This document shows, piece after piece, positions 37,373 through 45,685 of a stretch of 64,000 bases of DNA. The notes below the pieces were generated by a model, which was not told the origin of the DNA, did not search any database, and was given only the letters and a program-made list of their open reading frames with translations. This stretch comes from a bacterium (lineage in GTDB: Bacteria; Bacillota; Bacilli; Lactobacillales; Streptococcaceae): the NCBI GenBank assembly GCA_905221215.1, contig CAJNCI010000001.1, forward strand, positions 62,001 through 126,000, written 5' to 3'. Made by a program: the position numbers and the translations under genes. The stretch's first letter is position 1, and each line of letters opens with the position of its first letter.

Positions 37373-38787
37373 ATGGGAATCATTGACTATTCAAAAGAGC
37401 CTGTCAGTGATATTGCCTTTATTGATATGAAATCCTTCTATGCAAGCGTTGAGTGTGTGGAGCTAGGGCTTCATCCTCTTAAAACCTCCCTCTGTGTGAT
37501 GAGTCGAGCAGATAATTCTGCTGGATTGATATTGGCATCATCACCTATGTTTAAGAAAGTATTTGGAAAAAAGAATGTTGGTCGGGCTTATGAATTACCT
37601 TTTGACTTTAAAACCAGAAAATTTTCTTACTATAACGCAAAAAAGCAGGGATTTCCAACGAATCCAGCTTTGTTCGATATATTGAGGAATGGGGGAAGAC
37701 CACCTTTATCGTCCCACCACGAATGGATAAGTACATAGAGGTTAATATGGAAATATAGCGAGTTTTCCAAAAATACGGTAGTCCCAATGAAATATACCCT
37801 TATTCAATTGATGAGGGCTTTATTGACCTAACGACTTCTCTTAACTACTTTGTTAGCAATCAGACCATATCCCGAAAAGATAAGTTGGATATGATTTCTG
37901 CTAAGATTCAAAAAGATATTTTGCGAAAGATGGATATTTACTCAACTGTTGGTATGTCAAATAGTAATCCCTTACTTGCAAAGCTAGCCTTAGACAGCGA
38001 AGCTAAGAAAATGCCCACTATGCGTGCTAATTGGTCTTATGAAGACGTTGAAAGAAAGGTTTGGGCAATTCCTAACATGACAGATTTTTGGGGGATTGGT
38101 CATCGTATGGAAAAGAGATTGAATGACTTGGGAATCTTTTCTATTAAGGAACTTGCTAATAGTAATCCCGATTTACTTAAAAAGTCTTTAGGGGTAGTAG
38201 GGCTACGTCTCTGGTTTTATGCATATGGAGTAGATGAAAGCAATGTTAACACTCCATATAAACCAAAGAGCACAGGATTAGGTAACTCCCAAGTTTTATC
38301 GAGAGATTATGTCAAGCAACGGAATATCGAGATTGTCCTTCGAGAGATGGCAGAGCAGGTTGCTATTCGTCTTAGACGAGCAGGTAAGAAAACAACTGTT
38401 ATCTCTATTCATGTAGGCTATTCCAAACAGGAAAATAAAAAATCAATCAACACACAAAAAAAGATCGAACCAACTAATCATACGGACACGCTAACTAATG
38501 TGGTTTTACAGTTATTTCATCAGAAATACAGTTCAGGTGCCGTAAGGAACGTTGCCGTCAACTATTCAGGTCTAGTGGATGAATCGTTTGGACTAGTTTC
38601 TTTATTTGATGATGTTGAAAAAATAGAAAAAGAAGAAAGGCTCCAATCAGCGATTGACAGCATCCGAAATCAGTTTGGGTTCACTTCGCTTTTAAAAGCC
38701 AATGCCCTTGAGTCAGCATCAAGAAGCATTGTTAGAAGTAAACTAATCGGAGGTCATTCTGCTGGTGGACTAGATGGTTTAAAATGA
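37373..38787 (+). pseudogene. umuC: umuC, Y-family DNA polymerase, frameshift plus nonsense
   Basis: N-terminal IDMKSFYASVECVELG (palm motif) is read to about 37680, where the frame shifts; the correct frame continues WGKTTFIVPPRMDKYIEVNM, meets TAG at 37756-37758 (Q expected in I-x-RVFQKYG), then YSIDEGFIDLT and the rest to the little-finger domain, ending GGLDGLK. Full length would be about 470 residues. Two lesions make loss of function nearly sure. RBS GGAGG inside the repressor end; overlaps the next ORF by ATGA. Confidence 0.88.
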
Positions 38788-39141
38788 TTGATCGTTCCTA
38801 TTTGCCCTATCAGTCTGCCCAAGAATATCAAGACTCAGGTATGCAAAGTGGATAGGCTTCTTCTTATCTGAACATACCACGTCACTAGGAGAAGAAGAAT
38901 ATCGTGTCGATCTAACTAGTGACTTGAACAGAACAGAAAAACTATTGTTACTTTCTCAGCTTTATGTTGGGCGTTCAAAAGGTCATTTTACAGTCAAACA
39001 AAAAGTAACTTTGATTGGCGAAGTGAGAGAAATTTCAGCAAAAGAAGTATCACTCAAGACCTGTGAGGGATGGGATACCGACTAGTTCCGGTAGAAGACT
39101 TATTGAGCATCCAGTTATTAGAAGAGGTTACTTATGAGTAG
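38784..39141 (+). pseudogene. YolD-like SOS cassette gene, frameshifted
   Basis: ATG overlaps the umuC stop: MIDRSYLPYQSAQEYQDSG then a shift near 38845; the second frame reads IGFFLSEHTTSLGEEEYRVD...LLSQLYVGRSKGHF; a third shift near 39070 gives RLVPVEDLLSIQLLEEVTYE and stop. The fold with YolD-like proteins that accompany umuC in Gram-positive mobile DNA is inferred. At least two frameshifts. Confidence 0.7.
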
Positions 39142-39414
39142 AAAAGAGCTATATGAGAATAAATTGCAGATGGATTATTTCTCAGAAGACTATATCCTAT
39201 TCGAAGAAGACTTCCAGAGTATGTTCCATTAACTTTTCTGATTGATGATATTCTCAGAACTATGGCTATGAATTAGAAGAACTATTTCAAATTAAATATA
39301 GAAAATGCCAAAGATGGACGGGATCATTATTTTTGCTTTCTTATAAAGGCTCAGCCAGGAATGTATAATACCAGAAGTTACATCTATCAAGGGTGTAAAT
39401 TATTTCAAGCGTAG
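39134..39414 (+). pseudogene. Last SOS cassette gene, degraded
   Basis: Starts MSRKELYENKLQMDYFSEDY, coupled to the previous frame (ATGAGTAG), with a stop after 33 codons and several frame changes; the final frame ends at TAG 39412. Small protein of unknown role that usually closes this cassette (my recollection). Confidence 0.5.
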
Positions 39415-39441
39415 ATAAAAGAAAAAAGTACAGAATTATTA

Positions 39442-39450
39442 TGATATAAT
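39442..39450 (+). promoter_or_regulatory. Extended -10 candidate upstream of unassigned pair
   Basis: TGATATAAT about 200 bases before the next start codon; no -35. The 39.45-39.65 kb leader has no gene. Confidence 0.4.
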
Positions 39451-39654
39451 AAAGGTGCTAGCTTCTCAGACTTGTAAACAGTAGTTGCTGTGTTTTATGG
39501 ATGAAAAATCGTAACGGTATAAAAAATATGTGATATATGTTCGATATTGGCTTTAAAACTGCTTAGTGGATTTGAATAATATTATTGAATTTTTATGAAT
39601 CCCCATATGATGTTGTTAGCAAATATAATAGTTTCTTTAGGAGGATAGTAAAGT

Positions 39655-40755
39655 ATGAAGGAATGGTTATTTATTAGATTATTAGTTATGCTATCATATT
39701 GTTTAAGAAAAATTATCAAGTTATTTTCCTTTTTTCTAGGAATTGTAATACATCCAATAAAAAATATTTCGATTTGGATGATATTATTGTTATTATTGAC
39801 GCTAGGAAATGTTCCTATTCATTTAAAAGGTAAAGCCATGTTTTTGATGTCAGCTGGTCTAGTTTCAATAATGACATATATATCAAAATTTCTATTGGAT
39901 CAGACAGTTGATATTGATAAAAAAGATAATTTTTATTTAGGTTATAATATAAAGAAATTAAAATTTCATGACAATTTTTGGTTCAAAAGATTTAATGAAC
40001 TTCCGGTTAACCTTCTATTTTGGCTAATAGCTGTTTTCCCAATCATTGTTATCTGTTCAGAGTTGGAATTCAATTTCGGAATATTAAATAATGTATTCAA
40101 GAGTATAAATAAAATTGTTGAATATATTAAAATAATTTGGCTTTCTGATTTTGTAGTCATTTCAACATATTGTACAGCACTATTGATAGAATCAGTGGAG
40201 TTATCAAGTAAAACTTTTTCACAAAGTTATTTATATAAGACTACTTATTTATATGAAAAAGAAAAAATTGGAGCAGAAATTGAACATTTTTTTAAAAAAA
40301 TATTTAATAACATTTTTAATTTTAAGTCTATAGTAGGATTAGAGGATGATTTTCAATCAAAAATAGAAAATGGAATTGATTACATTATAAATAGAGGTTC
40401 GGAAGTTAGTTCAAATAAAGAGGAATTACATGATTTCTATAATCGTGCATTTAATTGTGAATCAGAAAAAATAAGAATTTTAATAAAAAAAACAAAGAAG
40501 TATAGTGAAACTGAAAAAAGAAAAACAATAAAGTATATAATTCATGCTTTTTTGATTAAAAAAACTTTGGATTGTATTTACTGGTATTATATATATAAGT
40601 GGAATATCTTAAATCGTTTAAAGGTGCTACCTACAGAAATTGTAAATTTTGCTATAATAGATTTAAAGAAATTACTTGATATAGAAAATACCTTTTATGA
40701 TAGTGAAGATTATCAGAATATATTTAGTAATGAGAGAAAAAGTGAAGGATATTAA
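39655..40755 (+). CDS. Unassigned membrane protein, first of an AT-rich pair
   Basis: A 366-residue protein, mostly A/T-ending codons. Two close N-terminal hydrophobic stretches (about 12-30 and 38-80) and two more (about 118-140 and 160-185); then a Lys/Glu-rich cytosolic domain of about 180 residues ending ENTFYDSEDYQNIF. No known motif seen. RBS AGGAGGATAG is excellent. It overlaps the next gene by 26 bases. The pair sits just inside the right end of the larger island part, a typical cargo place. Confidence 0.6.
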   Translation: MKEWLFIRLLVMLSYCLRKIIKLFSFFLGIVIHPIKNISIWMILLLLLTLGNVPIHLKGKAMFLMSAGLVSIMTYISKFLLDQTVDIDKKDNFYLGYNIKKLKFHDNFWFKRFNELPVNLLFWLIAVFPIIVICSELEFNFGILNNVFKSINKIVEYIKIIWLSDFVVISTYCTALLIESVELSSKTFSQSYLYKTTYLYEKEKIGAEIEHFFKKIFNNIFNFKSIVGLEDDFQSKIENGIDYIINRGSEVSSNKEELHDFYNRAFNCESEKIRILIKKTKKYSETEKRKTIKYIIHAFLIKKTLDCIYWYYIYKWNILNRLKVLPTEIVNFAIIDLKKLLDIENTFYDSEDYQNIFSNERKSEGY

Positions 40756-41536
40756 TTTCTTAAATCAATTGGAAAATCTTGAAGATATGATGGATTTATT
40801 GAATGTTTTGGAGAAGATTGATCGAAAAGAAAAAAATAGCGAGTATTTTTCATCTATTTTTTCAATTCTTTTTACATGGACTATTGATAGGAAGTATAAG
40901 GATAACAAATTTATTGATTCATTCTCACAAAAGATGAGAGATAGCAATATGGTAGCATATCTCAAGAATGAAAGAGTTAATAGTAGTAAAACAATTTTAT
41001 TGAGTAGAGAATATAGCGAAGATTTGATGGATGATAATGCTTTAGAATATCTTTTGATGTTCATGAAACTAGAGGATATTATATTAGTATTGACTTTCTG
41101 TTTAGCTTATTCAGAACGCTCTCATAGAGAAGTGATAAAAATCGACGAATTTAAAGTATGGAAAACTTCTATTTATACACAAAATGTGGCGATAGGAGGG
41201 ATTGAAAATATCAGAGATTCAGAATTTTTACATAAGTTATGGGAAAATTCATTAGTATCTCATTTTATCTTTGAACAATTTATTAAATGGATGTGGGAAT
41301 CATTATTTAAACCATTTGACGATAATATGTATGAAGAATTTATGAATCTTGGAAAAGATGGAATTCGATGTAATTTCAGCTTAGATAGATATTTTGTTGT
41401 TAGATTGCTATTATGTAGTTATGCGAATAAGTCAGTATCACTTTATGACTTTAAAGCGGAAAATAAATCTAAAATTAAAAAAGAATTAAGTGGTATTGAA
41501 GAGATATTGAACAATGAAAGTATCTATTTATTCTAG
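40730..41536 (+). CDS. Unassigned cytosolic protein, second of an AT-rich pair
   Basis: A 268-residue protein from ATG 40730 (MREKVKDINFLNQLENLEDM); in-frame ATG 40697 and GTG 40742 are alternatives, as no start has a strong ribosome site and coupling to the first gene is likely. Soluble, alpha-helical look, no transmembrane span, with internal WKTSIYTQNVAIGGIENIRD and WMWESLFKPFDDNMYEEFMN. No family recognised. Its tight overlap with the membrane protein suggests one system, defence or regulation, which is a guess. Confidence 0.55.
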   Translation: MREKVKDINFLNQLENLEDMMDLLNVLEKIDRKEKNSEYFSSIFSILFTWTIDRKYKDNKFIDSFSQKMRDSNMVAYLKNERVNSSKTILLSREYSEDLMDDNALEYLLMFMKLEDIILVLTFCLAYSERSHREVIKIDEFKVWKTSIYTQNVAIGGIENIRDSEFLHKLWENSLVSHFIFEQFIKWMWESLFKPFDDNMYEEFMNLGKDGIRCNFSLDRYFVVRLLLCSYANKSVSLYDFKAENKSKIKKELSGIEEILNNESIYLF

Positions 41537-41738
41537 GGTAATATTGAAGTATAGCAAACTGATGGGAAATAGATAGTGAGGGGAGCGATTTGTTATTTGA
41601 AGTTGGGCAATGTATTATAGGGGGTATATTTCTTTTTTTCAATCAATTATAGTAAAAGTTTTCAAATTTTTAAAGTATAGTAGTCTTACAAATTCCTTTA
41701 ATAGAATGATTCTAATATATGTGAGATGTATATCTATC
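41537..41738. other. Gene-free AT-rich stretch
   Basis: No coding frame or clear signal; ends at an att core. Confidence 0.4.
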
Positions 41739-41789
41739 AAACCAGGCTTGAAAAAAGCTCGTAAAGCTAGCCAATTTTCAAAACGTTAA
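41739..41789 (+). repeat. rpsI 3'-end att fragment, internal
   Basis: Codes K-P-G-L-K-K-A-R-K-A-S-Q-F-S-K-R then TAA, exactly the end of streptococcal ribosomal protein S9, but without the rest of rpsI. Upstream frame is closed within four codons. Confidence 0.8.
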
Positions 41790-41817
41790 TCAGTACGATT
41801 ATATCAATGTTTCAAAG

Positions 41818-41849
41818 CACTCAAGAGTCATCTCTTGGGTGTCTTTTTT
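41818..41849 (+). terminator. Terminator carried with the rpsI fragment
   Basis: CACTCAAGAG-tcat-CTCTTGGGTG, ten pairs, then TCTTTTTTG. Probably the rpsI terminator. Confidence 0.85.
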
Positions 41850-41977
41850 GTTTTGATTAAAAATTTAAAAACTATGGGAAGCAGCATGATATCGGTACTT
41901 TTTAGAATTTTCATTATGTAGTCTTTAATCTCTAAATCTGAGATATTAATATTTTTAATAAAGTTAGTGTTTTTTTG

Positions 41978-41995
41978 CGCACCAAAAATGGTGCG
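41978..41995. promoter_or_regulatory. pezAT operator
   Basis: CGCACC-aaaaat-GGTGCG palindrome, overlapping the -35 position of the promoter at 42009-42017 (TGCTATAAT). PezA-type antitoxins repress their own operon by binding a palindrome here. Confidence 0.65.
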
Positions 41996-42008
41996 TATCT
42001 CTTTTTTG

Positions 42009-42017
42009 TGCTATAAT
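42009..42017 (+). promoter_or_regulatory. Extended -10 promoter of pezAT
   Basis: TGCTATAAT, 25 bases before the start codon. Confidence 0.7.
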
Positions 42018-42042
42018 AGAAATAAATAAAAGGAGGGCTCTT

Positions 42043-42519
42043 ATGATTGGAGAAAATATAAAAACATTACGTAAAATACATGATCTCACCCAACCTGAAT
42101 TCGCAAAGATTATTGGCATCTCTCGAAATAGCTTGAGCCGTTATGAGAATGGGACAAGTTCAGTTTCGACAGAATTAGTAGATCGTATCTGCAAAAAATT
42201 TAATGTTTCCTATCTCGATATTGTAGGGGAGGAAAAAATACTCACACCAGTAGAAGACTATCAGTTAACATTAAAAATAGAATTGATAAAGGAACGAGGA
42301 GCAAATATCTTAGCGCAACTTTATCGTTTTCAAGATGAACAAGTAATTGAATTTGATGATAGTTCTAATCCTTGGGTTCTAATGAGCGATGATCTTTCTG
42401 ATTTGATTAACACGAAGATTTATCTTGTTGCAACTTTTGAAGATGTAGAGCGATATAATGGCTATTTGGATGGAATTGAACGTGTGCTAGAACAAGCTAG
42501 TCATCTAGTGGTGGCTTAA
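42043..42519 (+). CDS. pezA: PezA antitoxin/repressor
   Basis: A 158-residue protein. N-terminal XRE domain (MIGENIKTLRKIHDLTQPEF, IIGISRNSLSRYENGTSSVS) binds the operator; the C-terminal half (about 70-158) wraps the toxin ATP site. It closely follows the pneumococcal PezA pattern, including NPWVLMSDDLSDLI and YNGYLDGIERVLE. RBS AGGAGG. It shares a base with the toxin gene (TAATG). Confidence 0.93.
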   Translation: MIGENIKTLRKIHDLTQPEFAKIIGISRNSLSRYENGTSSVSTELVDRICKKFNVSYLDIVGEEKILTPVEDYQLTLKIELIKERGANILAQLYRFQDEQVIEFDDSSNPWVLMSDDLSDLINTKIYLVATFEDVERYNGYLDGIERVLEQASHLVVA

Positions 42520-43280
42520 TGAAATTAGATAAATTTAGCCAGGATGACTTTATTAAAGCCTCTAATCGACTCGTTCGTTCTTTAACTCGTGGAAAAACAA
42601 CTTCATCTCAGCCCAAGGCTATTTTGCTTGGTGGACAGAGTGGTGCTGGTAAGACAACGATTCATCGTATTAAACAAAGGGAATTTCAAGGAAATATCAT
42701 TATCATTGATGGAGATAGTTATCGCTCTTTTCATCAGAACTACCTTGCTCTACAGGAAAAGTATGGCAAAGATAGTGTGGATTATACCAAAGTATTCGCG
42801 GGACAAATGGTTGAATATCTTGTAGATGAGTTGAGTAAACAAGGTTATCATTTATTAATCGAGGGTACCTTGAGAACAACCGAAGTTCCTCGGAAAACAG
42901 CACAATTATTGACAACTAGAGGCTATCAAGTCTCACTTGCACTGATTGCGACTAAGCCAGAATTGTCCTATCTCAGTACTTTGATACGTTATGAGGAGCT
43001 CTACGCCATAGATCCTAGTCAAGCGAGAGCGACTCCTAAAGTACACCATGATGGAATTGTAGAACATTTGGTTGATAACTTACAGGAATTGGAAAAGGAT
43101 AAACTTTTTAGTCAAATTCAAATTTATCAAAGAGATCAATCGTGTGTTTATGATTCGCAAGTAGACGAAACCTCAGCAGCAGAAGTTTTACACGAATGCC
43201 TATTTGGGAAATGGAACACGGTGGAAGAAGAGATGTTGAAGATAGGACAGGAAAGGTTGAGGGAGTTAGATGATAATTGA
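42519..43280 (+). CDS. pezT: PezT zeta-type toxin kinase
   Basis: A 253-residue zeta toxin. Walker A GGQSGAGKTT (residues 38-47, Lys45), catalytic Asp66 in IIIDGDSYRSFH, and the substrate-handling LLIEGTLRTTEVPRKTAQLL. It phosphorylates UDP-N-acetylglucosamine and so blocks wall synthesis. All key residues are intact, and the operon is complete, so the module is probably active. It is the only clearly functional module between the second and third att repeats. Confidence 0.93.
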   Translation: MKLDKFSQDDFIKASNRLVRSLTRGKTTSSQPKAILLGGQSGAGKTTIHRIKQREFQGNIIIIDGDSYRSFHQNYLALQEKYGKDSVDYTKVFAGQMVEYLVDELSKQGYHLLIEGTLRTTEVPRKTAQLLTTRGYQVSLALIATKPELSYLSTLIRYEELYAIDPSQARATPKVHHDGIVEHLVDNLQELEKDKLFSQIQIYQRDQSCVYDSQVDETSAAEVLHECLFGKWNTVEEEMLKIGQERLRELDDN

Positions 43281-43311
43281 TAAGTGACGCAGGGGTAATT
43301 TATTTCTATAA

Positions 43312-43488
43312 ATTGACAGCAATAGGTTTTTTACAGAAGCTAAATATTTATTGTCCAGAGAAACAAATATTGTATTAATTGATGACTTTGATAAAGCAAA
43401 CGCTGCCTTATATAATATTTTTTATCAAATGTTTGATAAGAGAGAGTTGGAAGATATAAATTACTTGGTAGATATTTCCATAGGGTAA
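43312..43488 (+). pseudogene. Relic of an AAA-type ATPase
   Basis: 58 open codons without start: IDSNRFFTEAKYLLSRETNI, then VLIDDFDKANAALYNIFYQM, a Walker-B-like stretch as in ClpB/AAA proteins, and stop after ...YLVDISIG. Neither end of the gene is present. Confidence 0.45.
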
Positions 43489-43603
43489 AATTCACACCAT
43501 TTAACTGAAACTTATTCAAATTGGTTGTAAATTTATTTTCAGAAAACACGGGAAAACGTTGATTTTAAAGGAATGACGAAATTTGTTAAAATAAAAATGT
43601 ATC

Positions 43604-43654
43604 AAACCAGGTCTTAAGAAAGCTCGTAAAGCTAGTCAGTTACCTAAAGGTTAA
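43604..43654 (+). repeat. rpsI 3'-end att fragment, right
   Basis: K-P-G-L-K-K-A-R-K-A-S-Q-L-P-K-G then TAA: S9 tail with two changed residues. A short hairpin ACACC-attg-GGTGT with TTTTTT follows at about 43694-43714. Confidence 0.75.
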
Positions 43655-43755
43655 GAACTAGCTACAATACAGTATTTACAATACTTCATGGTTCACACCA
43701 TTGGGTGTTTTTTATGATTTTAAGCGAATTTTGAATCATATTCGAATGGGAGTTT

Positions 43756-43962
43756 TTAAAACCAGGTTTCGGTGGTAAAAGTGCCAAACTGGATTCTCCA
43801 TAGTAAAATGATATCACCTGCTAGTAAATCATCTGTTAATAATTCCATGTTTCTTTTGGGAACGGACTTGGGATTTAGGAGCCAAGCATCCAAATCTCGT
43901 TCAGGCGATATGAAGGTCGTGACTTGATGGTCTTTATAAAATGTTTCTAAAATAGTATTTAT
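43756..43962 (-). pseudogene. N-terminal part of the split SAP-like gene
   Basis: Minus-strand frame N-T-I-L-E-T-F-Y-K-D-H-Q-V...ELLTDDLLAGDIILLWRIQF then GTFTTETWF and stop. The Trp codon lies in the core CTGGTT (AACCAG at 43760-43765), where the C-terminal piece at 29.45 kb takes up in frame (TGG-TTC-CCT). The start codon that is GTG in the copy at 30.9 kb is ATA here, so translation would be poor. Upstream flank AAATGGTTTAAAAATTTTAT matches the other copy. Confidence 0.75.
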
Positions 43963-44045
43963 GACATTCTCTTTCTGATTTTTCTTTAAAAATATAACAA
44001 ATTTTTAAATGGTTTAAAAATTTTATAGTCTGTCAAGTTTTTTTC

Positions 44046-44073
44046 TTGACACCTGTCAGAAATCTGATATAAT
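44046..44073 (+). promoter_or_regulatory. Promoter of rpsP-khpA
   Basis: TTGACA, 16 bases, TATAAT with TGA before the -10. Strong. Confidence 0.9.
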
Positions 44074-44137
44074 AGAACATGTGCTAAATAGCTCAGCTAT
44101 TTCACCGAAATAAAAAATAAGAAAAGAGACTTTAAAA

Positions 44138-44410
44138 ATGGCAGTTAAAATCCGTTTGACTCGTATGGGTTCTAAGAAAAAACCTTTCTACCGTATCAAC
44201 GTAGCAGATTCACGTTCACCACGTGACGGACGTTTCATCGAAACAGTTGGAACATACAACCCACTTGTTGCTGAAAACCAAGTAACTTTGAAAGAAGACC
44301 GCGTTCTTGCATGGTTGGCTGATGGAGCTCAACCTTCAGATACAGTTCGTAACATCCTTTCAAAAGAAGGCGTATTGAAAAAATTCCACGATTCTAAATT
44401 CTCAAAATAA
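44138..44410 (+). CDS. rpsP: 30S ribosomal protein S16
   Basis: A 90-residue protein starting [20 protein letters not shown], the S16 signature, with [22 protein letters not shown] is weak (AAAAGAGAC), but codon bias shows high expression. khpA follows after 19 bases. Confidence 0.97.
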   Translation: MAVKIRLTRMGSKKKPFYRINVADSRSPRDGRFIETVGTYNPLVAENQVTLKEDRVLAWLADGAQPSDTVRNILSKEGVLKKFHDSKFSK

Positions 44411-44429
44411 GTTTAAAGTAGGTTGACAG

Positions 44430-44669
44430 ATGGATACGATTGAAAATCTCATTATTGCGATTGTGAAACCCTTGATTTCACAACCAGATGCCTTAACTAT
44501 CAAGATTGAAGATACACCAGAGTTTTTGGAATATCATTTGGATCTTGATCAAAGCGATGTGGGTCGTGTAATCGGTCGTAAGGGTCGCACTATTTCTGCG
44601 ATAAGAACGATTGTCTACTCTGTCCCAACTGAAGACAAAAAAGTAAGAATCGTTATTGACGAAAAATAA
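44430..44669 (+). CDS. khpA: KH-domain RNA-binding protein KhpA
   Basis: A 79-residue single KH domain with the GxxG loop in [19 protein letters not shown]. In pneumococcus it pairs with KhpB/Jag, binds RNA and affects cell elongation. The rpsP-khpA order is conserved in Firmicutes. Terminator follows. Confidence 0.93.
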   Translation: MDTIENLIIAIVKPLISQPDALTIKIEDTPEFLEYHLDLDQSDVGRVIGRKGRTISAIRTIVYSVPTEDKKVRIVIDEK

Positions 44670-44673
44670 GAAG

Positions 44674-44700
44674 AGCGGGACGAATGTCTCGCTTTTTTTG
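44674..44700 (+). terminator. Terminator after khpA
   Basis: AGCGGGAC-gaat-GTCTCGCT (one G-U), then TTTTTTG. Confidence 0.85.
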
Positions 44701-44713
44701 TAAGGAGGGGAAG

Positions 44714-45040
44714 ATGAAGGATTTAACGTTTAGACAATTACAAGACTACTTACTCGAACATTACCAGCAGTCTCGGACTGAGGAAGGTCTTTTTATCAAG
44801 CTTGTGGAGGAAGTCGGAGAAGTAGCCGAGGTTTTGAATGGGCGCTCTGGTCGAAAAGAGGGAGTTCAAGATTCGAACGAGGAACTAGCAAAAGAACTGG
44901 CTGATATCATTCACTACACTGTTGCAATCGCAGCTATTAATCATATTGACCTTACCAAGACTATCTTTGAGAAAGACAAAACTGCAGCCACTAAGTACCA
45001 ACATGAACGTGATTTGGAAGGCTTTTTGAAGGGGAATTGA
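44714..45040 (+). CDS. MazG-like nucleotide pyrophosphohydrolase
   Basis: A 108-residue all-alpha NTP pyrophosphatase. Metal-binding EEVGEVAEVLNG and ELAKELADIIHY are the two acidic helices of MazG/dUTPase-2 folds. ATG 44714 sits behind AAGGAGGGG; an in-frame ATG at 44684 lies in the terminator. Likely house-cleaning of odd nucleotides. Confidence 0.85.
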   Translation: MKDLTFRQLQDYLLEHYQQSRTEEGLFIKLVEEVGEVAEVLNGRSGRKEGVQDSNEELAKELADIIHYTVAIAAINHIDLTKTIFEKDKTAATKYQHERDLEGFLKGN

Positions 45041-45047
45041 AAAAATA

Positions 45048-45599
45048 ATGAACATTGATTGTATTTTAAACATAGATTGGTCAATGTATATTGATTGGTT
45101 ATTACGAATTTTACAGATTGCGACATTTATTGCTGTGATTATAAAGATAACTTTCCTGAATAAGATTTATATAGATAATATTGAAATCAAGGAAATTAAA
45201 CCAATCGAGTTTGAATCTTTACATACGAAGTTTCACTATATTCATGAATTTAAACATAATACAAGTAGTAAACCTTTTAATCATTTGATTTTTTATCCCA
45301 AGGAAGTTGATATTGAAATAGTAGAGTTTTATTCTTTAACCTATGATTCAAAAAGTAATAGTTTAGTTGTTAATGATAAATTGCATACAGTTAAAAATTT
45401 AAAGAATTATACATGCCTATTGATTCATACAAATTTACCAGAGAATATACCTAGTTTAAGAATGAAATGGAAAACAAGTCAGGGTGAAATTGGGGAATAT
45501 ACATTTTATAGCAATATGTATAACGGGAATGTAAATATATCATCTTTCAAATATAAATTAACATTAAAGAGGAAATTATTAGCACTTTTTGGACTATAG
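45048..45599 (+). CDS. Unassigned AT-rich protein with N-terminal membrane anchor
   Basis: A 183-residue protein: one span (about 16-38, WLLRILQIATFIAVIIKITF) and a mainly beta soluble part with EIKPIEFESLHTKFHYIHEF. No family recognised, no clear ribosome site, codon use poor in G/C like the island genes. It stands between mazG-like and rimM as an apparent insertion. Confidence 0.5.
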   Translation: MNIDCILNIDWSMYIDWLLRILQIATFIAVIIKITFLNKIYIDNIEIKEIKPIEFESLHTKFHYIHEFKHNTSSKPFNHLIFYPKEVDIEIVEFYSLTYDSKSNSLVVNDKLHTVKNLKNYTCLLIHTNLPENIPSLRMKWKTSQGEIGEYTFYSNMYNGNVNISSFKYKLTLKRKLLALFGL

Positions 45600-45685
45600 C
45601 AGCTCCTCTATATATTTTTCTCCAACTTGAGAAAATCCCTGGAACGTGATAAAATAAAGGATAGAAATAGACTACAGGAGACAAG

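Larger units (their letters stand above)
29452..43765. mobile_element. Decayed integrative island with rpsI-type att repeats
   Basis: The limits are the two AACCAG cores where the SAP-like gene is interrupted. Three direct repeats of the rpsI 3' end inside (29451, 41739, 43604) divide it into parts of about 12.3, 1.9 and 0.16 kb. Cargo is AT-rich and mosaic: XRE regulators, ICE-type small genes, an IS1182-family element, an SOS cassette in decay, pezAT. No integrase, relaxase or replication gene is left, so it should not move by itself. Confidence 0.7.

Noticed and set aside
37756..37758. TAG in umuC as a recoded codon
   Set aside because: The same gene also has a frameshift upstream and its neighbours are broken; decay explains it.
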